Assembly (NCBI GenBank): GCA_036245805.1 | Contig: BTRK01000001.1 | Span: 9,672,001-9,736,000 of the forward strand | Direction: 5' to 3' | Source of the DNA: Pristionchus mayeri | Taxonomy: Eukaryota; Nematoda; Chromadorea; Rhabditida; Neodiplogasteridae | Length of the DNA stretch: 64,000 bases | Translations under genes and position numbers: made by a program | Part shown: one piece after another, positions 1 to 13,770 of the stretch | Layout of the letters: each line of letters starts with the position of its first letter | Position numbering within the stretch: position 1 is the stretch's first letter | Notes under the pieces: model-generated | Database searches by the model: none | The model's input: only the letters and a program-made list of their open reading frames with translations | Told to the model about the DNA's origin: nothing

Positions 1-3000
1 GCGCATTCTCTTCTCTGTTATTTCATTCCAAAGCAAAATCTAGAAAATGTGAAAAAATGGCAATGTCCCATAAGCATCACAACTGTAGTTTGCATGAATT
101 GACGCAGCTAAAATGATAGAAGTTTTCTAAATGTGCTAATTAACATATTCCCTAAATTTCAGCATTATGGGCGCATTCTCTTCTCTGTTATTTTATTCCA
201 AAGCAAAATCTAGAAAATGTGGAAAAATGGCAATGTCCCATAAGCATCACAGCTGTAGTTTGTATGAATTGACGCAGCTAAAATGATAGAAGTTTTCTAA
301 ATGTGCTAATTAACATATTCCCTAAATTTCAGCAGTATGGGCGCATTCTCTTCTCTGTTATTTCATTCCAAAGCAAAATCTAGAAAATGTGAAAAAATGG
401 CAATGTCCCATAAGCATCACAACTGTAGTTTGCATGAATTGACGCAGCTAAAATGATAGAAGTTTTCTAAATGTGCTAATTAACATATTCCCTAAATTTC
501 AGCATTATGGGCGCATTCTCTTCTCTGTTATTTTATTCCAAAGCAAAATCTAGAAAATGTGGAAAAATGGCAATGTCCCATAAGCATCACAGCTGTAGTT
601 TGCATGAATTGACGCAAATAAAATGATAGAAGTTTTCTAAATTGCTAATTAACATATTCCCTAAATTTCAGCATTATGAGCGCATTCTCTTCTCTGTTAT
701 TTCATTCCAAAGCAAAATCTAGAAAATGTGGAAAAATGGCAATGTCCCATAAGCATCACAGCTGTAGTTTGCATGAATTGACGCAAATAAAATGATAGAA
801 GTTTTCTAAATTGCTAATTAACATATTCCCTAAATTTCAGCAGTATGGGCGCATTCTCTTCTCTGTTATTTCATTCCAAAGCAAAATCTAGAAAATGTGA
901 AAAAATGGCAATGTCCCATAAGCATCACAACTGTAGTTTGCATGAATTGACGCAGCTAAAATGATAGAAGTTTTCTAAATGTGCTAATTAACATATTCCC
1001 AAAATTTCAGCATTATGGGCGCATTCTCTTCTCTGTTATTTCATTCCAAAGCAAAATCTAGAAAATGTGGAAAAATGGCAATGTCCCATAAGCATCACAG
1101 CTGTAGTTTGCATGAATTGACGCAAATAAAATGATAGAAGTTTTCTAAATTGCTAATTAACATATTCCCTAAATTTCAGCAGTATGGGCGCATTCTCTTC
1201 TCTGTTATTTCATTCCAAAGCAAAATCTAGAAAATGTGAAAAAATGGCAATGTCCCATAAGCATCACAACTGTAGTTTGCATGAATTGACGCAGCTAAAA
1301 TGATAGAAGTTTTCTAAATGTGCTAATTAACATATTCCCTAAATTTCAGCAGTATGGGCGCATTCTCTTCTCTGTTATTTCATTCCAAAGCAAAATCTAG
1401 AAAATGTGAAAAAATGGCAATGTCCCATAAGCATCACAACTGTAGTTTGCATGAATTGACGCAGCTAAAATGATAGAAGTTTTCTAAATGTGCTAATTAA
1501 CATATTCCCTAAATTTCAGCAGTATGGGCGCATTCTCTTCTCTGTTATTTCATTCCAAAGCAAAATCTAGAAAATGTGAAAAAATGGCAATGTCCCATAA
1601 GCATCACAACTGTAGTTTGCATGAATTGACGCAGCTAAAATGATAGAAGTTTTCTAAATGTGCTAATTAACATATTCCCTAAATTTCAGCAGTATGGGCG
1701 CATTCTCTTCTCTGTTATTTCATTCCAAAGCAAAATCTAGAAAATGTGAAAAAATGGCAATGTCCCATAAGCATCACAACTGTAGTTTGCATGAATTGAC
1801 GCAGCTAAAATGATAGAAGTTTTCTAAATGTGCTAATTAACATATTCCCTAAATTTCAGCAGTATGGGCGCATTCTCTTCTCTGTTATTTCATTCCAAAG
1901 CAAAATCTAGAAAATGTGAAAAAATGGCAATGTCCCATAAGCATCACAACTGTAGTTTGCATGAATTGACGCAGCTAAAATGATAGAAGTTTTCTAAATG
2001 TGCTAATTAACATATTCCCTAAATTTCAGCATTATGGGCGCATTCTCTTCTCTGTTATTTCATTCAAAGCAAAATCTAGAAAATGTGAAAAAATGACAAT
2101 GTCCCATAAGCATCACAGCTATAGTTTGCATGAATTGACGCAGCTAAAATGATAGAAGTTTTCTAAATGTGCTAATTAACATATTCCCAAAATTTCAGCA
2201 TTATGGGCGCATTCTCTTCTCTGTTATTTCATTCCAAAGCAGAATCTAGAAAATGTGGAAAAATGGCAATGTCCCATAAGCATCACAACTGTAGTTTGCA
2301 TGAATTGACGCAGCTAAAATGATAGAAGTTTTCTAAATGTGCTAATTAACATATTCCCTAAATTTCAGCAGTATGGGCGCATTCTCTTCTCTGTTATTTC
2401 ATTCCAAAGCAAAATCTAGAAAATGTGAAAAAATGGCAATGTCCCATAAGCATCACAACTGTAGTTTGCATGAATTGACGCAGCTAAAATGATAGAAGTT
2501 TTCTAAATGTGCTAATTAACATATTCCCTAAATTTCAGCATTATGGGCGCATTCTCTTCTCTGTTATTTCATTCAAAGCAAAATCTAGAAAATGTGAAAA
2601 AATGACAATGTCCCATAAGCATCACAGCTATAGTTTGCATGAATTGACGCAGCTAAAATGATAGAAGTTTTCTAAATGTGCTAATTAACATATTCCCAAA
2701 ATTTCAGCATTATGGGCGCATTCTCTTCTCTGTTATTTCATTCCAAAGCAGAATCTAGAAAATGTGGAAAAATGGCAATGTCCCATAAGCATCACAACTG
2801 TAGTTTGCATGAATTGACGCAGCTAAAATGATAGAAGTTTTCTAAATGTGCTAATTAACATATTCCCTAAATTTCAGCATTATGGGCGCATTCTCTTCTC
2901 TGTTATTTCATTCAAAGCAAAATCTAGAAAATGTGAAAAAATGGCAATGTCCCATAAGCATCACAGCTGTAGTTTGCATGAATTCTCGCAACTAAAATTA

Positions 3001-4920
3001 TAGAAGTTTTCTAAATGTGCTAATTAACATATTCCCTAAATTTCAGCATTATGGGCGCATTCTCTTCTCTGTTATTTCATTCCAAAGCAAAATCTAGAAA
3101 ATGTGGAAAAATGGCAATGTCCCATAAGCATCACAGCTAGAGTTTGCATGAATTGACGCAGCTAAAATGATAGAAGTTTTCTAAATGTGCTAATTAACAT
3201 ATTCCCTAAATTTCAGCATTATGGGCGCATTCTCTTCTCTGTTATTGCATTCCAAAGCAAAATCTAGAAAATGTGAAAAAATGGCAATGTCCCATAAGCA
3301 TCACAGCTGTAGTTTGCATGAATTGACGCAACTAAAATTATAGGTTTTCTAAATGTGCTAATTAACATATTCCCGAAATTTCAGCATTATGGGCGCATTC
3401 TCTAGTCTGTTATTTCGTTCCAAAGCAAAATCTAGAAAATGTGAAAAAATGGAAATGTCCCATAAGCATCACAGCTGTAGTTTGCATGAATTGACGCAGC
3501 TAAAATGATAGAAGTTTTCTAAATGTGCTAATTAACATATTCCCTAAATTTCAGCATTATGGGCGCATTCTCTTCTCTGTTATTTCATTCCAAAGCAAAA
3601 TCTAGAAAATGTGAAAAAATGGCAATGTCCCATAAGCATCACAGCTGTAGTTTGCATGAATTGACGCAAATAAAATGATAGAAGTTTTCTAAATGTGCTA
3701 ATTAACATATTCCCTAAATTTCAGCATTATGGGCGCATTCTCTTCTCTGTTATTTCATTCCAAAGCAAAATCTAGAAAATGTGAAAAAATGGCAATGTCC
3801 CATAAGCATCACAGCTGTAGTTTGCATGAATTGACGCAACTAAAATTATAGAAGTTTTCTAAATGTGCTAATTAACATATTCCCTAAATTTCAGCATTAT
3901 GGGCGCATTCTCTTCTCTGTTATTTCATTCCAAAGCAAAATCTAGAAAATGTGAAAAAATGGCAATGTCCCATAAGCATCACAGCTGTAGTTTGCATGAA
4001 TTGACGCAGCTAAAATGATAGAAGTTTTCTAAATGTGCTAATTAACATATTCCCAAAATTTCAGCATTATGGGCGCATTCTCTTCTCTGTTATTTCATTC
4101 CAAAGCAAAATCTAGAAAATGTGAAAAAATGGCAATGTCCCATAAGCATCACAGCTGTAGTTTGCATGAATTGACGCAACTAAAATTATAGAAGTTTTCT
4201 AAATGTGCTAATTAACATATTCCCTAAATTTCAGCATTATGGGCGCATTCTCTTCTCTGTTATTTCATTCCAAAGCAAAATCTAGAAAATGTGAAAAAAT
4301 GGCAATGTCACATAAGCATCACAGCTGTAGTTTGCATGAATTGACGCAGCTAAAATGATAGAAGTTTTCTAAATGTGCTAATTAACATATTCCCAAAATT
4401 TCAGCATTATGGGCGCATTCTCTTCTCTGTTATTTCATTCCAAAGCAAAATCTAGAAAATGTGAAAAAATGGCAATGTCCCATAAGCATCACAGCTGTAG
4501 TTTGCATGAATTCTCGCAACCAAAATGATAGAAGTTTTCTAAATGTGCTAATTAACATATTCCCTAAATTTCAGCATTATGGGCGCATTCTCTTCTCTGT
4601 TATTTCATTCCAAAGCAAAATCTAGAAAATGTGAAAAAATGGCAATGTCCCATAAGCATCACAGCTGTAGTTTGCATGAATTGACGCAACTAAAATTATA
4701 GAAGTTTTCTAAATGTGCTAATTAACATATTCCCTAAATTTCAGCATTATGGGCGCATTCTCTTCTCTGTTATTTCATTCCAAAGCAAAATCTAGAAAAT
4801 GTGAAAAAATGGCAATGTCCCATAAGCATCACAGCTGTAGTTTGCATGAATTGACGCAACTAAAATTATAGAAGTTTTCTAAATGTGCTAATTAACATAT
4901 TCCCTAAATTTCAGCATTAT

Positions 4921-7640
4921 GGGCGCATTCTCTAGTCTGTTATTTCGTTCCAAAGCAAAATCTAGAAAATGTGAAAAAATGGCAATGTCCCATAAGCATC
5001 ACAGCTGTAGTTTGCATGAATTCTCGCAACCAAAATGATAGAAGTTTTCTAAATGTGCTACTTAACATATTCCCTAAATGTCAGCATTATGAGCGCATTC
5101 TCTTCTCTGTTATTTCATTCCAAAGCAAAATCTAGAAAATGTGAAAAAATGGCAATGTCCCACAAGCATCACAGCTGTAGTTTGCATGAATTCTCGCAAC
5201 CAAAATGATAGAAGTTTTCTAAATGTGCTACTTAACATATTCCCTAAATGTCAGCATTATGGGCGCATTCTCTTCTCTGTTATTTCATTCCAAAGCAAAA
5301 TCTAGAAAATGTGAAAAAATGGCAATGTCCCATAAGCATCACAGCTGTAGTTTGCATGAATTCTCGCAACTAAAATTATAGAAGTTTTCTAAATGTGCTA
5401 ATTAACATATTCCCTAAATTTCAGCATTATGGGCGCATTCTCTTCTCTGTTATTTCATTCCAAAGCAAAATCTAGAAAATGTGAAAAAATGGCAATGTCC
5501 CATAAGCATCACAGCTGTAGTTTGCATGAATTCTCGCAACCAAAATGATAGAAGTTTTCTAAATGTGCTAATTAACATATTCCCTAAATTTCAGCATTAT
5601 GGGCGCATTCTCTTCTCTGTTATTTCATTCCAAAGCAAAATCTAGAAAATGTGAAAAAATGGCAATGTCCCATAAGCATCACAGCTGTAGTTTGCATGAA
5701 TTGACGCAACTAAAATTATAGAAGTTTACTAAATGTGCTAATTAACATATTCCCTAAATTTCAGCATTATGGGCGCATTCTCTTCTCTGTTATTTCATTC
5801 CAAAGCAAAATCTAGAAAATGTGAAAAAATGGCAATGTCACATAAGCATCACAGCTGTAGTTTGCATGAATTGACGCAGCTAAAATGATAGAAGTTTTCT
5901 AAATGTGCTAATTAACATATTCCCAAAATTTCAGCATTATGGGCGCATTCTCTTCTCTGTTATTTCATTCCAAAGCAAAATCTAGAAAATGTGAAAAAAT
6001 GGCAATGTCCCATAAGCATCACAGCTGTAGTTTGCATGAATTCTCGCAACCAAAATGATAGAAGTTTTCTAAATGTGCTAATTAACATATTCCCTAAATT
6101 TCAGCATTATGGGCGCATTCTCTTCTCTGTTATTTCATTCCAAAGCAAAATCTAGAAAATGTGAAAAAATGGCAATGTCCCATAAGCATCACAGCTGTAG
6201 TTTGCATGAATTGACGCAACTAAAATTATAGAAGTTTTCTAAATGTGCTAATTAACATATTCCCTAAATTTCAGCATTATGGGCGCATTCTCTAGTCTGT
6301 TATTTCGTTCCAAAGCAAAATCTAGAAAATGTGAAAAAATGGCAATGTCCCATAAGCATCACAGCTGTAGTTTGCATGAATTCTCGCAACCAAAATGATA
6401 GAAGTTTTCTAAATGTGCTACTTAACATATTCCCTAAATGTCAGCATTATGGGCGCATTCTCTTCTCTGTTATTTCATTCCAAAGCAAAATCTAGAAAAT
6501 GTGAAAAAATGGCAATGTCCCATAAGCATCACAGCTGTAGTTTGCATGAATTCTCGCAACCAAAATGATAGAAGTTTTCTAAATGTGCTACTTAACATAT
6601 TCCCTAAATGTCAGCATTATGGGCGCATTCTCTTCTCTGTTATTTCATTCCAAAGCAAAATCTAGAAAATGTGAAAAAATGGCAATGTCCCATAAGCATC
6701 ACAGCTGTAGTTTGCATGAATTCTCGCAACTAAAATTATAGAAGTTTTCTAAATGTGCTAATTAACATATTCCCTAAATTTCAGCATTATGGGCGCATTC
6801 TCTTCTCTGTTATTTCATTCCAAAGCAAAATCTAGAAAATGTGAAAAAATGGCAATGTCCCATAAGCATCACAGCTGTAGTTTGCATGAATTCTCGCAAC
6901 CAAAATGATAGAAGTTTTCTAAATGTGCTAATTAACATATTCCCTAAATTTCAGCATTATGGGCGCATTCTCTTCTCTGTTATTTCATTCCAAAGCAAAA
7001 TCTAGAAAATGTGAAAAAATGGCAATGTCCCATAAGCATCACAGCTGTAGTTTGCATGAATTGACGCAACTAAAATTATAGAAGTTTACTAAATGTGCTA
7101 ATTAACATATTCCCTAAATTTCAGCATTATGGGCGCATTCTCTTCTCTGTTATTTCATTCCAAAGCAAAATCTAGAAAATGTGAAAAAATGGCAATGTCA
7201 CATAAGCACCACAGCTGTAGTTTGCATGAATTGACGCAGCTAAAATGATAGAAGTTTTCTAAATGTGCTAATTAACATATTCCCAAAATTTCAGCATTAT
7301 GGGCGCATTCTCTTCTCTGTTATTTCATTCCAAAGCAAAATCTAGAAAATGTGAAAAAATGGCAATGTCCCATAAGCATCACAGCTGTAGTTTGCATGAA
7401 TTCTCGCAACCAAAATGATAGAAGTTTTCTAAATGTGCTAATTAACATATTCCCTAAATTTCAGCATTATGGGCGCATTCTCTTCTCTGTTATTTCATTC
7501 CAAAGCAAAATCTAGAAAATGTGAAAAAATGGCAATGTCCCATAAGCATCACAGCTGTAGTTTGCATGAATTGACGCAACTAAAATTATAGAAGTTTTCT
7601 AAATGTGCTAATTAACATATTCCCTAAATTTCAGCATTAT
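4921..7640 (+). repeat. Higher-order repeat: 1360-bp (8-monomer) unit in tandem duplicate
   Basis: Rare monomer variants recur in the same order 1360 bp apart: CTCTAGTCTGTTATTTCGTT at about 4930 and 6290, AAGTTTACTAAATG at about 5724 and 7084, AATGTCACATAAG at about 5834 and 7194. The two units (about 4921-6280 and 6281-7640) differ at only a few bases, for example ATGAGCG against ATGGGCG near 5090 and CACAAGC against CATAAGC near 5161. This indicates a recent unequal-exchange duplication of eight monomers. Confidence 0.85.
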
Positions 7641-10470
7641 GGGCGCATTCTCTTCTCTGTTATTTCATTCCAAAGCAAAATCTAGAAAATGACAATGTCC
7701 CATAAGCATCACAGCTGTAGTTTGCATGAATTGACGCAGCTAAAATGATAGAAGTTTTCTAAATGTGCTAATTAACATATTCCCAAAATTTCAGCATTAT
7801 GGGCGCATTCTCTTCTCTGTTATTTCATTCCAAAGCAAAATCTAGAAAATGTGAAAAAATGGCAATGTCCCATAAGCATCACAGCTGTAGTTTGCATGAA
7901 TTGACGCAACTAAAATTATAGAAGTTTTCTAAATGTGCTAATTAACATATTCCCTAAATTTCAGCATTATGGGCGCATTCTCTAGTCTGTTATTTCGTTC
8001 CAAAGCAAAATCTAGAAAATGTGAAAAAATGGCAATGTCCCATAAGCATCACAGCTGTAGTTTGCATGAATTCTCGCAACCAAAATGATAGAAGTTTTCT
8101 AAATGTGCTACTTAACATATTCCCTAAATTTCAGCATTATGGGCGCATTCTCTTCTCTGTTATTTCATTCCAAAGCAAAATCTAGAAAATGTGAAAAAAT
8201 GGCAATGTCCCATAAGCATCACAGCTGTAGTTTGCATGAATTCTCGCAACTAAAATTATAGAAGTTTTCTAAATGTGCTAATTAACATATTCCCTAAATT
8301 TCAGCATTATGGGCGCATTCTCTTCTCTGTTATTTCATTCCAAAGCAAAATCTAGAAAATGTGAAAAAATGGCAATGTCCCATAAGCATCACAGCTGTAG
8401 TTTGCATGAATTGACGCAGCTAAAATGATAGAAGTTTTCTAAATGTGCTAATTAACATATTCCCAAAATTTCAGCATTATGGGCGCATTCTCTTCTCTGT
8501 TATTTCATTCCAAAGCAAAATCTAGAAAATGTGAAAAAATGGCAATGTCCCATAAGCATCACAGCTGTAGTTTGCATGAATTGACGCAACTAAAATTATA
8601 GAAGTTTTCTAAATGTGCTAATTAACATATTCCCTAAATTTCAGCATTATGGGCGCATTCTCTTCTCTGTTATTTCATTCCAAAGCAAAATCTAGAAAAT
8701 GTGAAAAAATGGCAATGTCACATAAGCATCACAGCTGTAGTTTGCATGAATTGACGCAGCTAAAATGATAGAAGTTTTCTAAATGTGCTAATTAACATAT
8801 TCCCAAAATTTCAGCATTATGGGCGCATTCTCTTCTCTGTTATTTCATTCCAAAGCAAAATCTAGAAAATGTGAAAAAATGGCAATGTCCCATAAGCATC
8901 ACAGCTGTAGTTTGCATGAATTCTCGCAACTAAAATTATAGAAGTTTTCTAAATGTGCTAATTAACATATTCCCTAAATTTCAGCATTATGGGCGCATTC
9001 TCTTCTCTGTTATTTCATTCCAAAGCAAAATCTAGAAAATGTGAAAAAATGGCAATGTCCCATAAGCATCACAGCTGTAGCTTGCATGAATTGACGCAAC
9101 TAAAATTATAGAAGTTTTCTAAATGTGCTAATTAACATATTCCCTAAATTTCAGCATTATGGGCGCATTCTCTTCTCTGTTATTTCATTCCAAAGCAGAA
9201 TCTAGAAAATGTGAAAAAATGGCAATGTCCCATAAGCATCACAGCTGTAGTTTGCATGAATTGACGCAGCTAAAATGATAGAAGTTTTCTAAATGTGCTA
9301 ATTAACATATTCCCAAAATTTCAGCATTATGGGCGCATTCTCTTCTCTGTTATTTCATTCCAAAGCAAAATCTAGAAAATGTGAAAAAATGGCAATGTCC
9401 CATAAGCATCACAGCTGTAGTTTGCATGAATTGACGCAACTAAAATTATAGAAGTTTTCTAAATGTGCTAATTAACATATTCCCTAAATTTCAGCATTAT
9501 GGGCGCATTCTCTAGTCTGTTATTTCGTTCCAAAGCAAAATCTAGAAAATGTGAAAAAATGGCAATGTCCCATAAGCATCACAGCTGTAGTTTGCATGAA
9601 TTCTCGCAACCAAAATGATAGAAGTTTTCTAAATGTGCTACTTAACATATTCCCTAAATTTCAGCATTATGGGCGCATTCTCTTCTCTGTTATTTCATTC
9701 CAAAGCAAAATCTAGAAAATGTGAAAAAATGGCAATGTCCCATAAGCATCACAGCTGTAGTTTGCATGAATTGACGCAAATAAAATGATAGAAGTTTTAT
9801 AAATGTGCTAATTAACATATTCCCTAAATTTCAGCATTATGGGCGCATTCTCTTCTCTGTTATTTCATTCCAAAGCAAAATCTAGAAAATGTGAAAAAAT
9901 GGCAATGTCCCATAAGCATCACAGCTGTAGTTTGCATGAATTCTCGCAACCAAAATGATAGAAGTTTTCTAAATGTGCTAATTAACATATTCCCTAAATT
10001 TCAGCATTATGGGCGCATTCTCTTCTCTGTTATTTCATTCCAAAGCAAAATCTAGAAAATGTGAAAAAATGGCAATGTCCCATAAGCATCACAGCTGTAG
10101 TTTGCATGAATTGACGCAACTAAAATTATAGAAGTTTTCTAAATGTGCTAATTAACATATTCCTTAAATTTCAGCATTATGGGCGCATTCTCTTCTCTGT
10201 TATTTCATTCCAAAGCAAAATCTAGAAAATGTGAAAAAATGGCAATGTCCCATAAGCATCACAGCTGTAGTTTGCATGAATTCTCGCAACCAAAATGATA
10301 GAAGTTTTATAAATGTGCTACTTAACATATTCCCTAAATTTCAGCATTATGGGCGCATTCTCTTCTCTGTTATTTCATTCCAAAGCAAAATCTAGAAAAT
10401 GTGAAAAAATGGCAATGTCCCATAAGCATCACAGCTGTAGTTTGCATGAATTCTCGCAACCAAAATGATA

Positions 10471-12170
10471 GAAGTTTTCTAAATGTGCTAATTAACATAT
10501 TCCCTAAATTTCAGCATTATGGGCGCATTCTCTTCTCTGTTATTTCATTCCAAAGCAAAATCTAGAAAATGTGAAAAAATGGCAATGTCCCATAAGCATC
10601 ACAGCTGTAGTTTGCATGAATTGACGCAACTAAAATTATAGAAGTTTTCTAAATGTGCTAATTAACATATTCCCTAAATTTCAGCATTATGGGCGCATTC
10701 TCTTCTCTGTTATTTCATTCCAAAGCAAAATCTAGAAAATGTGAAAAAATGGCAATGTCCCATAAGCATCACAGCTGTAGTTTGCATGAATTGACGCAAC
10801 TAAAATTATAGAAGTTTTCTAAATGTGCTAATTAACATATTCCCTAAATTTCAGCATTATGGGCGCATTCTCTTCTCTGTTATTTCATTCCAAAGCAAAA
10901 TCTAGAAAATGTGAAAAAATGGCAATGTCCCATAAGCATCACAGCTGTAGTTTGCATGAATTGACGCAACTAAAATTATAGAAGTTTTCTAAATGTGCTA
11001 ATTAACATATTCCCTAAATTTCAGCATTATGGGCGCATTCTCTTCTCTGTTATTTCATTCCAAAGCAAAATCTAGAAAATGTGAAAAAATGGCAATGTCC
11101 CATAAGCATCACAGCTGTAGTTTGCATGAATTGACGCAACTAAAATTATAGAAGTTTTCTAAATGTGCTAATTAACATATTCCCTAAATTTCAGCATTAT
11201 GGGCGCATTCTCTTCTCTGTTATTTCATTCCAAAGCAAAATCTAGAAAATGTGAAAAAATGGCAATGTCCCATAAGCATCACAGCTGTAGTTTGCATGAA
11301 TTCTCGCAACCAAAATGATAGAAGTTTTATAAATGTGCTACTTAACATATTCCCTAAATTTCAGCATTATGGGCGCATTCTCTTCTCTGTTATTTCATTC
11401 CAAAGCAAAATCTAGAAAATGTGAAAAAATGGCAATGTCCCATAAGCATCACAGCTGTAGTTTGCATGAATTGACGCAACTAAAATTATAGAAGTTTTCT
11501 AAATGTGCTAATTAACATATTCCCTAAATTTCAGCATTATGGGCGCATTCTCTTCTCTGTTATTTCATTCCAAAGCAAAATCTAGAAAATGTGAAAAAAT
11601 GGCAATGTCCCATAAGCATCACAGCTGTAGTTTGCATGAATTGACGCAACTAAAATTATAGAAGTTTTCTAAATGTGCTAATTAACATATTCCCTAAATT
11701 TCAGCATTATGGGCGCATTCTCTTCTCTGTTATTTCATTCCAAAGCAAAATCTAGAAAATGTGAAAAAATGGCAATGTCCCATAAGCATCACAGCTGTAG
11801 TTTGCATGAATTGACGCAACTAAAATTATAGAAGTTTTCTAAATGTGCTAATTAACATATTCCCTAAATTTCAGCATTATGGGCGCATTCTCTTCTCTGT
11901 TATTTCATTCCAAAGCAAAATCTAGAAAATGTGAAAAAATGGCAATGTCCCATAAGCATCACAGCTGTAGTTTGCATGAATTGACGCAACTAAAATTATA
12001 GAAGTTTTCTAAATGTGCTAATTAACATATTCCCTAAATTTCAGCATTATGGGCGCATTCTCTTCTCTGTTATTTCATTCCAAAGCAAAATCTAGAAAAT
12101 GTGAAAAAATGGCAATGTCCCATAAGCATCACAGCTGTAGTTTGCATGAATTCTCGCAACCAAAATGATA
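10471..12170 (+). repeat. Higher-order repeat: 850-bp pentamer in tandem
   Basis: Four GACGCAACTAAAATT monomers followed by one TCTCGCAACC monomer carrying GAAGTTTTATAAATG form a five-monomer block. The block ends at about 11320 and again at about 12170, a period of 850 bp. A partial third block (three plus one monomers) follows to about 12850. Confidence 0.75.
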
Positions 12171-13082
12171 GAAGTTTTATAAATGTGCTACTTAACATAT
12201 TCCCTAAATTTCAGCATTATGGGCGCATTCTCTTCTCTGTTATTTCATTCCAAAGCAAAATCTAGAAAATGTGAAAAAATGGCAATGTCCCATAAGCATC
12301 ACAGCTGTAGTTTGCATGAATTGACGCAACTAAAATTATAGAAGTTTTCTAAATGTGCTAATTAACATATTCCCTAAATTTCAGCATTATGGGCGCATTC
12401 TCTTCTCTGTTATTTCATTCCAAAGCAAAATCTAGAAAATGTGAAAAAATGGCAATGTCCCATAAGCATCACAGCTGTAGTTTGCATGAATTGACGCAAC
12501 TAAAATTATAGAAGTTTTCTAAATGTGCTAATTAACATATTCCCTAAATTTCAGCATTATGGGCGCATTCTCTTCTCTGTTATTTCATTCCAAAGCAAAA
12601 TCTAGAAAATGTGAAAAAATGGCAATGTCCCATAAGCATCACAGCTGTAGTTTGCATGAATTGACGCAACTAAAATTATAGAAGTTTTCTAAATGTGCTA
12701 ATTAACATATTCCCTAAATTTCAGCATTATGGGCGCATTCTCTAGTCTGTTATTTCGTTCTAAAGCAAAATCTAGAAAATGTGAAAAAATGGCAATGTCC
12801 CATAAGCATCACAGCTGTAGTTTGCATGAATTCTCGCAACCAAAATGATAGAAGTTTTATAAATGTGCTACTTAACATATTCCCTAAATTTCAGCATTAT
12901 GGGCGCATTCTCTTCTCTGTTATTTCATTCCAAAGCAAAATCTAGAAAATGTGAAAAAATGGCAATGTCCCATAAGCATCACAGCTGTAGTTTGCATGAA
13001 TTCTCGCAACCAAAATGATAGAAGTTTTCTAAATGTGCTAATTAACATATTCCCTAAATTTCAGCATTATGGGCGCATTCTC

Positions 13083-13087
13083 TTCTC
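13083..13087. repeat. Left target-site duplication TTCTC
   Basis: The intact satellite reads GCATTCTCTTCTCTGTTATT. Here it stops after GCATTCTCTTCTC and the transposon begins. The right flank restarts with TTCTCTGTTATT, so TTCTC is duplicated and the satellite phase is otherwise unbroken. Confidence 0.93.
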
Positions 13088-13099
13088 CACGGCCCGTTA
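13088..13099 (+). repeat. Left terminal inverted repeat
   Basis: CACGGCCCGTTA is the exact reverse complement of the last 12 bp of the element. Further in, AAAACCGCGACGCG (13124-13137) matches the right subterminal region at 12 of 14 positions, so the inverted repeat is patchy beyond the first 12 bp. Confidence 0.92.
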
Positions 13100-13472
13100 A
13101 ACAGTGGAAAAGTAGTCCGGCAGAAAACCGCGACGCGGACCAGTTAGCGATACTTAAAACTTCGTAAAATTACCGTAGATTGGCCAGTTCCCGGTCTTAA
13201 AAATACGGCGCTCCCTCATTTTTTTGAACGGAGAGAGAAGGTTAAATGGCCCCAATTCGTTAGTTGTTTACTTATATTTTTCATAGTAGCAGGAGTATTT
13301 ATCGCTATCGAGTCCGCCATCAGACCATGCTTTAATATCCGGAATGTCATCGCGATTTTAAATGTTATTACGTGTTTTACAAATTCGCGTTTTTCTGCCA
13401 GAATTCACTTGTTTTGTTCTATCATGAGCGGATGCTAGCGACTAATTTTTAGTCGTAGCAGAAATTGATTAC

Positions 13473-13770
13473 TACATCCATTTAAGCTTGTGTTGACGTA
13501 CAATTGGTGCTCTCATTGTTATTTTTAAAAAAGTTATTACGTCTCGCGGATGGATATGTCGTTGCATTTTTGTCGCGTTTTTTGTAAACTTTGATCTGTC
13601 TTGAGCGCTTAGTTTCACCAATGCCTTCATACAAGCAGAAGTTGGCTAATGCATCCATTTGAGCTTCTATTGCCGTAAAAGTGGCGCTTTCATCGTTATT
13701 TGTTATACTGTTATTATCCATCGCTGATGGGTATGTCGTTGCATGCTCATCGCGTTCGTTGCAATCAAAG
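13473..13770 (-). repeat. Diverged two-copy tandem repeat with a shared minus-strand peptide
   Basis: Segments beginning ACATCCATTTAAGCTTGTGT (from about 13473) and GCATCCATTTGAGCTTCTAT (from about 13650) are homologous over roughly 120 bp, about 175 bp apart. Both contain GATATGTCGTTGCAT or GGTATGTCGTTGCAT and a TCGCGTT run. On the minus strand both copies encode ATTYPSA followed by Asn/Asp/Glu-rich residues. The distal copy is interrupted by a stop (TQA then TAA) where the proximal copy reads EAQMDAL. This is either a decayed duplicated exon on the minus strand or a subterminal regulatory repeat. I see no functional gene. Confidence 0.5.

Larger units (their letters stand above)
1..13087 (+). 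repeat. Satellite DNA array, 170-bp monomer, forward orientation (block A1)
   Basis: About 77 head-to-tail copies of a monomer whose period is 170 bp: the landmark AGCATTATGGGCGCATTC recurs at 162, 502, 3552, 3722 and so on, with 169- and 171-bp variants from single-base indels. The monomer is AT-rich and has no conserved long reading frame. Monomer classes differ mainly in a short window after TTTGCATGAATT, which continues as GACGCAGCTAAAATG, GACGCAAATAAAATG, GACGCAACTAAAATT, TCTCGCAACCAAAATG or TCTCGCAACTAAAATT. The first 2 kb is dominated by the GACGCAGC class and is very homogeneous. From about 3 kb the classes are mixed. One monomer near 7685 has lost 10 bp and one near 3340 has lost 4 bp. 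The array runs off the left edge of the window. I see no gene in it. Confidence 0.98.
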
